A stretch of 64,000 nucleotides of DNA from Sphingobacterium pedocola (GCF_015209965.1 NZ_MU158690.1:647515-711514); one strand, 5' to 3'; positions 36,499-45,004 are shown, counted from the first letter of the stretch. A program made the numbers and translations. The notes: generated from the sequence alone by a model not told the origin.

Positions 36499-36562
36499 TC
36501 GATAAAGTGCTTATTTATGTCGATATTAAGCCTAATTTTAAACTGTCTTCTCTATATCTTTG
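36499..36562 (+). promoter_or_regulatory. AraC-type operator and promoter of the aldo/keto reductase gene
   Basis: Half-sites TCGATAAAGTG (36499) and TCGATATTA (36520) are 21 bp apart start to start. A -7 box TATCTTTG (36555-36562) begins 35 bp after the second half-site. The same layout recurs at 38604 and 39237. Confidence 0.75.
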
Positions 36563-36568
36563 ATAAGA

Positions 36569-37585
36569 ATGAATGCAGAACAAAAAGCTTTTACGCTGCC
36601 GAAAGTTATATTCGGCACCAGTAGTTTGGGAAATTTGTACGAAATTGTACCCCAAGAAACCAAACGAGCCATTGTAAATGAATGTGTCGCACATGCTGAA
36701 GGATCAATCGTCTTTGATACCGCAGGGAAATATGGCGCAGGCCTTGCGCTTGAAGCACTTGGCAGCTGCCTATCCGAACTGGGTGTTGATCCCTCTAAAG
36801 TGATTATTAGTAATAAGTTGGGATGGTATAGGGTTCCGCTTACCACCGAAGAACCGACATTCGAACCCGGCGTATGGAAAGGACTAATGCACGATGCTGT
36901 GCAACGGATCAGTTACGAGGGCATAATGGACTGTTTCCATCAGGGTAATGGCTTATTGGGCGCGTATCAGGCACAACTGGTCTCCGTACATGATCCCGAT
37001 GAATACCTTGCAAATGCAACGACCAAAGAGGAAGAAGAGGCCTATTATCAAGATATTTTAGGCGCGTATAAAGCATTAGCAGAGCTGAAAGATGCAGGCC
37101 AAGTTTTAGGGATAGGAGTGGGGTCTAAACAGTGGAAGGTGATCGAACGAATTTCAAAAGATATCGATCTCGATTGGGTGATGATTGCCAATAGCCTCAC
37201 CGTTTATGACCATCCGCAAGATCTTATGCGATTTGTTAACGAACTTCATGAAAAAGGCGTTTCCGTTATCAATTCAGCGGTCTTTAATGGCGGTTTTTTG
37301 GTCGGTAGCGCCTATTATAACTACAAGCCTGTTGATGAGAGATCTGATGAAGGAAAAGCGTTGCTGGACTGGCGTGAGCAGTTTTGGGCACATTGTGCCC
37401 AATATGACATTAAACCTGCGGAAGCCTGTTTTAACTTCGGTTTCAATATTCCGGGCGTATGCAGTGTCGCCCTCAATACCACCAAGCCGGAGAAGGTACG
37501 GCAAAATATCGACATGGCGGAAAAGAAAATACCTGCGCAATTTTGGTCAGAAATGATTCGTCAAGGGATGATTAAAGGGCTGTAA
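36569..37585 (+). CDS. Aldo/keto reductase, probable L-fucose (D-threo-aldose) dehydrogenase
   Basis: A 338-residue NAD(P)-dependent oxidoreductase. The tetrad is visible as Asp and Tyr in VFDTAGKYGAG, Lys in VIISNKLGW and His in LVSVHDPDEYL. The closest subgroup is the D-threo-aldose 1-dehydrogenase/L-fucose dehydrogenase type, which oxidises L-fucose to its lactone. The frame can start at a TTG (36560), but the ATG at 36569 is preferred; the inferred promoter would give an almost leaderless mRNA. The gene shares its operator type with the mutarotase and fucosidase genes. Confidence 0.85.
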   Translation: MNAEQKAFTLPKVIFGTSSLGNLYEIVPQETKRAIVNECVAHAEGSIVFDTAGKYGAGLALEALGSCLSELGVDPSKVIISNKLGWYRVPLTTEEPTFEPGVWKGLMHDAVQRISYEGIMDCFHQGNGLLGAYQAQLVSVHDPDEYLANATTKEEEEAYYQDILGAYKALAELKDAGQVLGIGVGSKQWKVIERISKDIDLDWVMIANSLTVYDHPQDLMRFVNELHEKGVSVINSAVFNGGFLVGSAYYNYKPVDERSDEGKALLDWREQFWAHCAQYDIKPAEACFNFGFNIPGVCSVALNTTKPEKVRQNIDMAEKKIPAQFWSEMIRQGMIKGL

Positions 37586-37605
37586 TGCCAAGCAAGTTAA
37601 TTTGC

Positions 37606-38475
37606 CTATCTGTTTACAATGGGTAGGCGCTTCTTGTACGCGCTGGGGCTTTCTCCTGTTAATTTCTTAAACAGTCGATTGAAGTAAGATACATTGTCAA
37701 AGCCCAGTTTGTAGGCGAGGTCTTGGACGCTATAGTCTTCTAGTAGCATCATAAGCTGTGCTTTTTCAATTTTTTTCTGATTAATATACTTCCCTGGGGT
37801 ACAGCTTACTTGTTTTTTGAAAGACCGTATCAGATGATCTTTCGTTAAAAAAGATAATTCCGCCAATTCTTCTATACGGATGTTTGTATGGATATGAGCG
37901 TGTATATGATCTAATACCCGTAGCATGCGCTCATCGACGTGAGGCGTTTTGGCCGAGGCAAACTCAAGAAAACGAGAAAGCAGTTGTTGTATGATGGCCT
38001 GGCTTTCGAGTTCCATAGCCAAGGGCGTATTGCTGTGTAATGCAATATTTTTAATCAACTCCGTCGAATTGTCGTACGCGGTGGGGTCGTAATAGCGCAG
38101 TTCTCTACCCGGATTCAGCAAATGAAGACGTTGCACAAGTTGCATAATCAACCTGTCTGACGCTATTTCAACAGGAAAGTGCAACACATCGAAAATACTG
38201 GATTTGTTGTCTATTTTTTCATAAATGTGAATGTAAAATAAAGAGAAATCGCCGTCACATTCGTAGCTATGAGGAGTATAGGCGGGCGTTAGGTAGAGGT
38301 TGTTTTCCGTCAGCTCGTATTTCTTCCCGTCACGGAGAATTTTTGCCGAACCTTCAACGACCAAGTGTATGCGCGCGAAAGGACTGTTTATATTTTTCCA
38401 ATTCCAATCGGCGTGGTGTTCTGCATAACCAATATTCAACAAGATGAAATCAAGTTGATGCCTATCTTTTCGCAT
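37606..38475 (-). CDS. AraC family regulator of the fucose unit
   Basis: A 289-residue protein: N-terminal cupin sensor with HLVVEGSAKILRDGKKYEL and LTPAYTPHSYEC, and C-terminal AraC domain with LAELSFLTKDHLIRSFKKQV and VQDLAYKLGFDNVSYFNRLF. It is convergent with the aldo/keto reductase and divergent from the mutarotase. Three operators of identical phasing surround it, so it is the natural candidate for activating all three genes, probably on binding fucose or a product. This is inferred from position and site geometry. Confidence 0.88.
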   Translation of the reverse strand: MRKDRHQLDFILLNIGYAEHHADWNWKNINSPFARIHLVVEGSAKILRDGKKYELTENNLYLTPAYTPHSYECDGDFSLFYIHIYEKIDNKSSIFDVLHFPVEIASDRLIMQLVQRLHLLNPGRELRYYDPTAYDNSTELIKNIALHSNTPLAMELESQAIIQQLLSRFLEFASAKTPHVDERMLRVLDHIHAHIHTNIRIEELAELSFLTKDHLIRSFKKQVSCTPGKYINQKKIEKAQLMMLLEDYSVQDLAYKLGFDNVSYFNRLFKKLTGESPSAYKKRLPIVNR

Positions 38476-38603
38476 AATATCTTTACTTATGTTTAACTAA
38501 TCGAGTGGCTATGCTGCCGGTCTATACCTGATGGTTGTACTAACTTGTAGAGTAAAGGTAGCCATATTTCAATAACATATGACAAATTGATGGTTTTTTA
38601 AAA

Positions 38604-38667
38604 TCGATATTGTGCATATTATTATCGATACTGGTCAACTGATAATTCCCGAGGATGATTAATTTTG
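38604..38667 (+). promoter_or_regulatory. AraC-type operator and promoter of the mutarotase gene
   Basis: Half-sites TCGATATTGTG (38604) and TCGATA (38625) are 21 bp apart; the -7 box TAATTTTG (38660-38667) begins 35 bp after the second. The site also lies upstream of the divergent araC gene and may autoregulate it. Confidence 0.75.
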
Positions 38668-38782
38668 ATGGTATAGACCAGTAGGGTTTTATCGATTAAT
38701 GTATTATAAACTAGTTCGGCTGTATTCGACCAATATCTCTATAGGGAAAAGGCTTACATCGAAAATCAAATCACCCACAATA

Positions 38783-39187
38783 ATGAATAAAGATATTGAA
38801 CATGCGAACGGATACCTTCAGCAAGTTTACGAAAGACCCGTCAAAAGATATTGTCAAGTGCTAGATCTAATCGATGAGCCCGCTCTGATTGCTGCGTATG
38901 TAGAAGCGCATTCCGCTGAGCATCACTGGAGAGAAATTGTACAAGGACTTAAAAAAGTCGGAGTTTTGGAGATGGAAATATACCTCAAAGGAAACCGGTT
39001 ATTCATGATCGTGGAGGCCGGATTGGATTTCGAGTGGGCCGAAGCATTTTCGAAATTGGAAAACATGCCGCGTCAGTCCGAGTGGGAAAAAAGAATGTCT
39101 TTCTTTCAGCTTTCAGATGCGCAAACCGCTACGGACAAGTGGCAGATGATGGAGCGAATTTTTCATTTGTATCGTACTGAAGAGTAA
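38783..39187 (+). CDS. L-rhamnose/L-fucose mutarotase family protein
   Basis: About 134 residues of the RhaM-like mutarotase family, which interconverts alpha and beta anomers of deoxyhexoses. Family features are KRYCQVLDLIDEPALIAAY, HHWREIVQGLKKVGVLEMEIY, GNRLFMIVEAG and the terminal Trp-rich part. The frame is open from an ATG at 38699, but residues before MNKDIEHANG do not resemble the family, so I use 38783. Even so, about 20 residues precede the usual start. It is placed between the AraC regulator and the fucosidase. Confidence 0.85.
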   Translation: MNKDIEHANGYLQQVYERPVKRYCQVLDLIDEPALIAAYVEAHSAEHHWREIVQGLKKVGVLEMEIYLKGNRLFMIVEAGLDFEWAEAFSKLENMPRQSEWEKRMSFFQLSDAQTATDKWQMMERIFHLYRTEE

Positions 39188-39236
39188 ATTCAGTTCTCGT
39201 CGGTTAGGTTTGACCAAATTTATTTTTTCAAAAAAG

Positions 39237-39301
39237 TCGATAAAGTGTTGTTTTTTGTCGATAATGTGGTGCCTTCGCACTGAAGGTATCCGCTATATTT
39301 G
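39237..39301 (+). promoter_or_regulatory. AraC-type operator and promoter of the alpha-L-fucosidase gene
   Basis: Half-sites TCGATAAAGTG (39237) and TCGATAATG (39258) are 21 bp apart; the -7 box TATATTTG (39294-39301) begins 36 bp after the second. The long leader to 39398 contains a short GTCATT-type repeat fragment (39365-39379). Confidence 0.75.
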
Positions 39302-39397
39302 TTAGTATAATAATAACCTTTATAAGCCGGATTGTCACATAAGGTTTTTTTGAGTGAACCCCAATGTCATTTCGACGGATAAGTAAAAGTAAATTTT

Positions 39398-41032
39398 ATG
39401 GATAGAAGAACGGCTATCAGGATCTTGGGAACGGCCATTCCCAGCCTGTATTTAAGTAAGTTTGTGCATGGCGAGGAACGGTGGGGGAAAGTTCCGTTTA
39501 ATCCGCAATGGTCATCGTTAGAAAACTATGAAGTACCCAAATGGTATCGCGATGCCAAATTTGGTATCTGGGCACACTGGGGCCCACAGTGTCAGCCCGA
39601 GCGAGGAGACTGGTATGCACGTGGGATGTATGAGGAAGGTTCGGATCAGTATAAGTACCACGTCGAAAAGTATGGACATCCTTCCACGTTCGGCTTTAAA
39701 GATGTTATTAACGAATGGAAGGCCGAGCAATGGGATGCAGAGTCGCTTATGGACTTGTATAAGCGAGCAGGTGCACAGTACTTTATGGCTTTGGCCAATC
39801 ATCACGATAACCTGGATCTTTACAAGAGCAGCCACCACAAATGGAACAGTACGAACGTCGGTCCGAAAAAAGATATTATAGCCGGATGGGAGAAAGCTGC
39901 AAAAAAAAGAGGGTTGAGGTTCGGTGTGAGCGTCCATGCAGCACATGCCTGGACGTGGTACGAAACGGCACAGCGTGCAGATAAAGATGGACCATTAAAG
40001 GGTGTGCCTTATGATGGAAAGTTGAAGAAATCGGATGGAACCGGTACCTGGTGGGAAGGTTATGATCCACAGGAATTATATGCGCAAGACCATCCGCTAA
40101 GTAAAGGAAGTGAAGAGGGGCATACCATTCACCAGCAATGGCATTGGGACGTCGATGCCGGTGTAAATGTGCCTAACGAAGCCTATTGTGCCAATTTTCG
40201 CGACCGCACCTTGGAGTTGATTGATAACTACAGCCCGGATGTAATCTATTTTGATGATACCGCATTACCACTTTGGCCCATCAGTAATGTAGGGTTAGAT
40301 ATAGCCGCACACTATTACAATAGAAGTATGAAACGCAATAAGGGCAATCTGGAGGCGGTTATAACTGGAAAAATATTAGACGAGCAGCAAAGGAAATGCA
40401 TGGTCTGGGATATTGAAAGAGGGCAGAGCAACCGGATTGAACCCCTACCCTGGCAGACGTGTACCTGCATTGGCTCCTGGCATTACGATAAGCGTATCTA
40501 CGATAACAACCGGTACAAGACGGCTAAAACTGTCGTGCATATGTTGGCCGATGTGGTGAGTAAGAATGGTAATCTTCTTTTAAGTGTGCCATTACGTGGC
40601 GACGGATCATTAGATGATAAGGCACGTAAGGTTGTGGAAGGCATTGCCGATTGGATGGAGGTCAATTCCGAAGCTATTATCGGCACCCGGCCATGGCATA
40701 CCTTCGGCGAGGGGCCGGCTCAGAAAGACGCACCGGAGCTAAAGGCACAAGGTTTTAATGAAGGGAAGGGTAAACCATATACGAACGAAGATGTACGTTT
40801 TACGACAAAAGGAAACGTGCTGTATGCTATTGTTATGGGTAATCCCTCGGGCAAGAGCTTGTCGTTTGAATCGTTGGGTGCACGTCAAGCGCAAACCAAG
40901 CGGGTGAAAAAAGTTAACTTGTTGGGATATAACGGGGCGGTGAAATTCGTGCAGGAAGCGAATAGATTAGTGATCGAGCCGCCAAAAGAGGGGACTTACA
41001 ATGAAACGGCAGTCGTCTTTAAGATTTCCTAA
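39398..41032 (+). CDS. GH29 alpha-L-fucosidase, exported
   Basis: A 544-residue glycoside hydrolase family 29 enzyme that releases L-fucose from glycans. Motifs: WYRDAKFGIWAHWGPQC, QYFMALANHHDNLDLY, and DVIYFDDTALPLWP, where Asp about 286 is the likely nucleophile. A later segment, NGNLLLSVPLRGDGSLD, is typical of the family. The N-terminus MDRRTAIRILGTAIPSL has a twin-Arg pattern and hydrophobic stretch, suggesting export, possibly by Tat. Gene context (mutarotase, fucose dehydrogenase-like enzyme, AraC) supports fucose use. Confidence 0.92.
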   Translation: MDRRTAIRILGTAIPSLYLSKFVHGEERWGKVPFNPQWSSLENYEVPKWYRDAKFGIWAHWGPQCQPERGDWYARGMYEEGSDQYKYHVEKYGHPSTFGFKDVINEWKAEQWDAESLMDLYKRAGAQYFMALANHHDNLDLYKSSHHKWNSTNVGPKKDIIAGWEKAAKKRGLRFGVSVHAAHAWTWYETAQRADKDGPLKGVPYDGKLKKSDGTGTWWEGYDPQELYAQDHPLSKGSEEGHTIHQQWHWDVDAGVNVPNEAYCANFRDRTLELIDNYSPDVIYFDDTALPLWPISNVGLDIAAHYYNRSMKRNKGNLEAVITGKILDEQQRKCMVWDIERGQSNRIEPLPWQTCTCIGSWHYDKRIYDNNRYKTAKTVVHMLADVVSKNGNLLLSVPLRGDGSLDDKARKVVEGIADWMEVNSEAIIGTRPWHTFGEGPAQKDAPELKAQGFNEGKGKPYTNEDVRFTTKGNVLYAIVMGNPSGKSLSFESLGARQAQTKRVKKVNLLGYNGAVKFVQEANRLVIEPPKEGTYNETAVVFKIS

Positions 41033-41208
41033 CAAAAAATAGATTCGGTATGTACCGATCCGTTCTGTAGGCCTTTTTCCTCCGAATTGCAAAATCTACC
41101 AAGAAGATATATTACAACTTTTTTTTCCTTATTTTGCTAACAAATACTGGATGATATTTAACATACAGTCGAAATGATCCACCTGACTAGAAGAAGTAAA
41201 GATAAGAG

Positions 41209-41799
41209 ATGAAGAAAGCTGAAGCCACACGTCTAAACATGCTGAAAAAATCCTTTGAGTTGATTTATGCCAAAGGATATCAGAACGCTAGCATTGACGA
41301 TATATTGGCAACCACACAGGTTACCAAAGGCGCGTTTTATTATCATTTTAAAAACAAAGATGAAATGGGGTTAGCCATTATCAACGAATTGATGAAACCT
41401 ACACTAACCAAAAGCTTTATTGAACCGTTACAAAACGCAGAAAATCCATTGGATGCCATATACGATTTGATGCATTATCTTCTTCTTGAAGACGATTTTT
41501 TGAAAGTAGAACACGGTTGCCCTGCTGCTAACTTTACGCAGGAAATGACTCCCTGGAACGAAGATTTTAGCAAAGCGTTGAACGAAATAACACAGGAATG
41601 GCTGAAGGCTATAACTGCGGTTCTTGAAGAAGGACAAAAGACAGGTTATATCCGTAAAGATGTCAATGCAAAACAAACAAGCCTTTTTGTGCTATCTGGC
41701 TATTGGGGTGTTCGCAATTTCGGGAAGCTAGCGAATAGCAAAGAAGTCTACTTGCCCTATTTAGAGGAACTTAAAATGTACCTTAATACATTAAAATAA
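41209..41799 (+). CDS. TetR family repressor
   Basis: A 196-residue regulator. The N-terminal TetR HTH is FELIYAKGYQNASIDDILATTQVTKGAFYYHFKNKDEM (shown here only as family-typical positions about 16-52), followed by a helical ligand domain. A half-site AACATAC lies at 41159-41165 before this gene, and a full palindrome with the same arm lies between it and the next gene. That suggests autoregulation plus control of the downstream membrane genes. Confidence 0.9.
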   Translation: MKKAEATRLNMLKKSFELIYAKGYQNASIDDILATTQVTKGAFYYHFKNKDEMGLAIINELMKPTLTKSFIEPLQNAENPLDAIYDLMHYLLLEDDFLKVEHGCPAANFTQEMTPWNEDFSKALNEITQEWLKAITAVLEEGQKTGYIRKDVNAKQTSLFVLSGYWGVRNFGKLANSKEVYLPYLEELKMYLNTLK

Positions 41800-41813
41800 A
41801 TTTTTCACCTGTA

Positions 41814-41848
41814 AACATACTAATTGGTATGTTATTTATTTACCTTTG
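41814..41848 (+). promoter_or_regulatory. TetR operator and promoter
   Basis: A 20-bp palindrome (AACATAC, 6 bp, GTATGTT; 41814-41833) has one mismatched pair in the centre. A -7 box TACCTTTG is at 41841-41848. The operator would cover the -33 region, as expected for repression. Confidence 0.65.
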
Positions 41849-41897
41849 TTGAATTGGATAGGGGCTAGTATCCTTTTGGTTCAATTAATTAAAGGTA

Positions 41898-42356
41898 ATG
41901 TATCAAACACTCACATTTTATCACAGCTTTATGCGCTGGCTTGTATTAGCAAGCCTCCTGTTCGCGCTTTATCGGGCTTACAAGGGTTACTTTTCAACAT
42001 CAGCATTTTCAAACCGAGATAATGCAGTACGGAATTGGACGGCCACCATTGCGCATATCCAGTTGATGATTGGAATGATCCTCTATTTTCAAAGTCCGCT
42101 GGTTAAATACTTTTTAGCCAATTTCAAAACAGCGGCTCAGGATTTCAATATGTTATTCTTTGGATTGATCCATAGTTCGTTGATGCTGATCGCCATTGTA
42201 CTGATTACAATCGGTTCTGCTGTTGCCAAAAGAAAAGAAACGGATAAAGCAAAATTCAAAACAATGATGATTTGGTTCACTGTCGCATTAGTCATCATAT
42301 GCATAGCCATTCCCTGGCCATTTTCACCATTCACTAGCAGACCCTATTTCAGGTAG
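41898..42356 (+). CDS. Four-helix inner-membrane protein (cytochrome b-like annotation class)
   Basis: A 152-residue protein with four hydrophobic segments (about 10-28, 48-66, 85-108, 122-142). His residues occur near the first and second helices (YHSFMRWLVLAS, TIAHIQLMIGMILYF) and in LIHSSLMLIA, so heme binding is possible; related Bacteroidota proteins are often labelled cytochrome B without proof. It is the first gene behind the TetR operator and precedes DUF3817 and rhodanese genes. Confidence 0.65.
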   Translation: MYQTLTFYHSFMRWLVLASLLFALYRAYKGYFSTSAFSNRDNAVRNWTATIAHIQLMIGMILYFQSPLVKYFLANFKTAAQDFNMLFFGLIHSSLMLIAIVLITIGSAVAKRKETDKAKFKTMMIWFTVALVIICIAIPWPFSPFTSRPYFR

Positions 42357-42385
42357 TTCATATACAACGTTCAAAAGCTATAATA

Positions 42386-42697
42386 ATGACATTTCAACTC
42401 TTAAAAACAAGGACAGGAAGGCTTAGGATTATGGGATTTCTAGAAGGGATTTCACTCCTCGTCTTGGTATTTATTGCTGTACCGATGAAGTATTGGCTTC
42501 ACGATGAATCATTAACCAAAATGATGGGCCCTATTCACGGAGCACTTTTTTTGTTATTCTTGCTAAACGCATGCAGTGCCGGTATTGAACAAAAATGGAA
42601 AGTTAAAACTATCGGAATGATATTGGCATCCTGCTTTATTCCGTTTGGCACATTCTACGTGGATTATAAGTTCCTAAAAAATATAGACAACAAATGA
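42386..42697 (+). CDS. DUF3817 membrane protein
   Basis: A 103-residue protein with three membrane segments and the DUF3817 features GRLRIMGFLEGISLLVLVFIAVP, here about 10-34, and GPIHGALFLLFLLNAC. The role is unknown. It overlaps the rhodanese gene by 4 bp (ATGA), so the two are translationally coupled. Confidence 0.78.
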   Translation: MTFQLLKTRTGRLRIMGFLEGISLLVLVFIAVPMKYWLHDESLTKMMGPIHGALFLLFLLNACSAGIEQKWKVKTIGMILASCFIPFGTFYVDYKFLKNIDNK

Positions 42698-43050
42698 AGT
42701 ACCTATTGATTACTGCTATTGGTGCTTTGGTCGTCTACCTGGCATACCGAACTTACCGCTACCTGAACTTAGCAGACAGCTTGGATAAAAAGATTGAAAA
42801 CGGGGCGACTATTTTGGACGTAAGAACAGCAGGAGAATATGCAACAGGTCATATTGATGGCTCTATCAACATCTCTCTAGGTGAAATTAGAGAAAGATAT
42901 ACCGAGCTCGACCCTTCCAAAACATACATCACCACTTGTTCTCACGGACTGAGAAGTGTAAAAGCCGTAAATCTATTGAAAGAACGAGGGTTTAAAAATG
43001 TCTATAACGGTGGTGCTTGGAGCGACCTTGAAAAGATAGTAAAGAAGTAA
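42694..43050 (+). CDS. Membrane-anchored rhodanese-like protein
   Basis: A 118-residue protein: an N-terminal membrane anchor (about 2-20), then a single rhodanese domain with ILDVRTAGEYATGHIDGSINI and active-site loop TTCSHGLRS (Cys about 90). Rhodaneses transfer sulfane sulfur or handle thiol stress. The N-terminal anchor predicts a membrane-bound protein; the side is not certain. It is coupled to DUF3817 under the presumed TetR control. Confidence 0.85.
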   Translation: MKYLLITAIGALVVYLAYRTYRYLNLADSLDKKIENGATILDVRTAGEYATGHIDGSINISLGEIRERYTELDPSKTYITTCSHGLRSVKAVNLLKERGFKNVYNGGAWSDLEKIVKK

Positions 43051-43092
43051 TAAGGGTAATGTACAGAGGCGAACGTAAGAGGGCTATTCAAA

Positions 43093-43120
43093 GTCCACGC
43101 GCCAGCAATTTGCATATACC
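43093..43120 (+). repeat. 28-bp dispersed repeat, copy 1
   Basis: Matches 44715-44742 in the same orientation with 25 of 28 bases identical (core GCGCCAGC, then ATTTGCATATACC). The two copies bracket the small antitoxin-like ORF, the OM protein and the Crp-type regulator. Confidence 0.6.
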
Positions 43121-43201
43121 AGCGCGAGGAGGAGTGATCATCGCATTATTTTTAGAATTGTAACTCTGGTAATTATCGTAAAATATTTGTAAATTTGAGT
43201 T

Positions 43202-43372
43202 ATGGAAAAGTTGACTATCAATATCCCAGAAACAAAAAGCGCTTCGGTGAAGCAGCTTCTCAAAGAGCTCGGTGTGGTATTTCTATCATCTGGCAAAAAG
43301 GAAAATGTATCAGACGTTAGATCAAAATTAGCGAATGTATCTGTGTGGTCAGATAACCAGTTACTAAGATAA
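43202..43372 (+). CDS. Small antitoxin-like protein (56 residues)
   Basis: A short frame MEKLTINIPETKSASVKQLL... ending SVWSDNQLLR. The start resembles the N-terminal strand-helix of small Bacteroidota antitoxins (xxTINIPExKxxxVKxLLKxLGV). A good -7 box TAAATTTG (43190-43197) sits just before the ATG. No toxin gene follows: the next gene is on the other strand. It is likely an orphan or remnant antitoxin. Confidence is limited by the short length. Confidence 0.45.
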   Translation: MEKLTINIPETKSASVKQLLKELGVVFLSSGKKENVSDVRSKLANVSVWSDNQLLR

Positions 43373-43396
43373 TCGCTGAATTGTCTGGCCAATAAA

Positions 43397-43972
43397 CTAA
43401 AACCGCCATCCCAGATGTACCGCTGGAAATATCGAGACGGCCGATTGTCGATACGTTTCAGGGCCAATAACCTTATCCTTGGCATCGGATGCGAAAATAA
43501 GTGCTACCCAAGGATTAATATAGAAACCTTTATGCTCATTTTCTGCTTTTCCAAACATAATCCGATAGCCGGACCGTATGCCGATGTTCAGTCCCCGTAT
43601 GTTCTCCTCTGTTTGCGGTGCAGTTTTAAGTTTGATCTCGTCGTTGCCGTAGGTAAACTGAACGCCGGCAAATAAGCCGTTGATCTTTTTGAAATGATAG
43701 TCGGTTTTCAGGTCGAACCCCGAGCTGTATACTGAAAAACTATCGTTGTTCGTAAAAAAGGAGGGCTGCTTAATGGCAAAAATGCCGGCACTGGAACGAA
43801 AGCTGCCATAGGTAATACCTGCATGTATCGAATAGCCGTTCAGCATATACGCCAAGGGGTCTGCTTCAAGTTCAAACGCAACTTTTGACTTTAATTGGGC
43901 GTAGGCGTTATTTACGCTAAGTATCGTTAAGCATATCACGATACGCACAGTTGGCTGGATGAAATTACTCAT
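43397..43972 (-). CDS. Small outer-membrane beta-barrel protein
   Basis: About 191 residues using the ATG at 43972, which starts a signal peptide (MSNFIQPTVRIVICL to NAYAQ); the frame also opens at 44029. The mature part has alternating beta strands (YSIHAGITYGSFRSS, GLFAGVQFTYGND, GLNIGIRSGYRIMFG) and ends AVHLGWRF with a terminal Phe, as OM barrels do. It is 73 bp downstream of a Crp-type regulator on the same strand. The function is unknown. Confidence 0.72.
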   Translation of the reverse strand: MSNFIQPTVRIVICLTILSVNNAYAQLKSKVAFELEADPLAYMLNGYSIHAGITYGSFRSSAGIFAIKQPSFFTNNDSFSVYSSGFDLKTDYHFKKINGLFAGVQFTYGNDEIKLKTAPQTEENIRGLNIGIRSGYRIMFGKAENEHKGFYINPWVALIFASDAKDKVIGPETYRQSAVSIFPAVHLGWRF

Positions 43973-44045
43973 AGGTAAAAATGCTGTTTTACCAAAAGTA
44001 ACAGGAAAGCAGAAGCCGGCACTTAACAAAAGATAATAAAAAAAA

Positions 44046-44624
44046 TTATTTCTTGTTTAACCGCTGTCTGATACGGCTAAGTGAGACCGGCGTAACGCCC
44101 AGGAAGGATGCGATGATATTTAAAGGAACCCGCAGTAGTAATTTTCCGTCGTGCTTTTCAAAGTCGAGGTAGCGCTCTTCGGCCGTACGGGTAATATGTC
44201 CCATGAATATTTTCTGTGAATTGATGAAACGCTGGTCGGCAATGGTTCGGGTTAGCTGGTTCATCTTCGCAAAATCTACGTTAAGGCGATTAAAGGATCG
44301 ATAGTCTATGCGAAGCAGGGTACAGTCCTCTACAGCTTCCAGGGCCTGTTCCGCGGGTTCTTGGGTCAGAAAGCTCTGGTAGCAGCTGGCAAAGTTGTTC
44401 TCAGCAAAAAGGAAGAGCGTGATTTCCTCGCTTTTCGCATTAATGCAATAAAGTCTGATGACACCTTTGACGACAAAGTACAGGTACTTTTCTGTATTGC
44501 CTATCTCCGTTATTTTTTGCCGTGCCGGCACGCTTAACGTCTCAAATGATTGCTGTAAATGGCCCCACTCATCCTCATTCAAATCAATAACCTTCGTAAC
44601 GGTTTCCCTAAGTGCATCGTACAT
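44046..44624 (-). CDS. Crp/Fnr family regulator
   Basis: A 192-residue protein: an N-terminal cyclic-nucleotide-binding-type jelly roll (YFVVKGVIRLYCINAKSEE, about 45-110) and a C-terminal winged helix with LNIIASFLGVTPVSLSRIRQRL. It lacks Fnr-type cysteines and a convincing cAMP pocket, like most Bacteroidota members. A perfect palindrome ATTATGCATAAT (44633-44644) lies just before the start and could be an autoregulatory site. The OM protein downstream may be its target. Confidence 0.88.
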   Translation of the reverse strand: MYDALRETVTKVIDLNEDEWGHLQQSFETLSVPARQKITEIGNTEKYLYFVVKGVIRLYCINAKSEEITLFLFAENNFASCYQSFLTQEPAEQALEAVEDCTLLRIDYRSFNRLNVDFAKMNQLTRTIADQRFINSQKIFMGHITRTAEERYLDFEKHDGKLLLRVPLNIIASFLGVTPVSLSRIRQRLNKK

Positions 44625-44714
44625 CTCCGAAAATTATGCATAATATTTGTTTTGGCAATAGATTTTATCCAGTTAGACGTTAGCCGAGGAGAATTAGAAT
44701 AGGCACGGGACAAC

Positions 44715-44742
44715 GTCTATGCGCCAGCGATTTGCATATACC
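44715..44742 (+). repeat. 28-bp dispersed repeat, copy 2
   Basis: Second copy of the element at 43093-43120. It lies in the 490-bp gap 44625-45116, which otherwise holds a gene remnant (44967-45004) and the -7 box TAAATTTG at 45078-45085 before the permease. Confidence 0.6.
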
Positions 44743-44966
44743 GGAGACAGCGGGGGCAATTACGAAGTGGTCAACGCGATAAACGCCCCCCTGTTTTTCA
44801 ATAGGCACACATGTTCAAGGCGAAAGCATCCTCGCCCACCAGTACCTTGGAAATCAAAGTCACAGATTGCTTCGGAAGAATTTTTCAAGAAAGGATAATT
44901 CGCCCTAAAGAAACATCTTATCTGATGAAGTAGCGGATTTAAGTTGCTATCCTTGATAAATTAAAC

Positions 44967-45004
44967 GTGCTTTTATGCAGTCCTCACGGATCTTCCATAA
45001 TTTA
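44967..45004 (-). pseudogene. Fragment of the 3' end of the 405-residue HTH/transglutaminase-like gene
   Basis: About 37 bp match the 3' codons of the intact gene (49623-49660) with one or two differences, in the same orientation. Nothing else of the gene is seen here. It lies upstream of the TauE/SafE gene. Confidence 0.6.

Noticed and set aside
41044..41066. Weak hairpin (CGGT/ACCG) after the fucosidase gene
   Set aside because: Stem too short and the T-run too distant for a confident terminator.
43138..43485. 115-residue - strand frame overlapping the OM protein end
   Set aside because: It overlaps both the small + strand ORF with a promoter and the OM protein C-terminus, and its sequence has no recognisable pattern.
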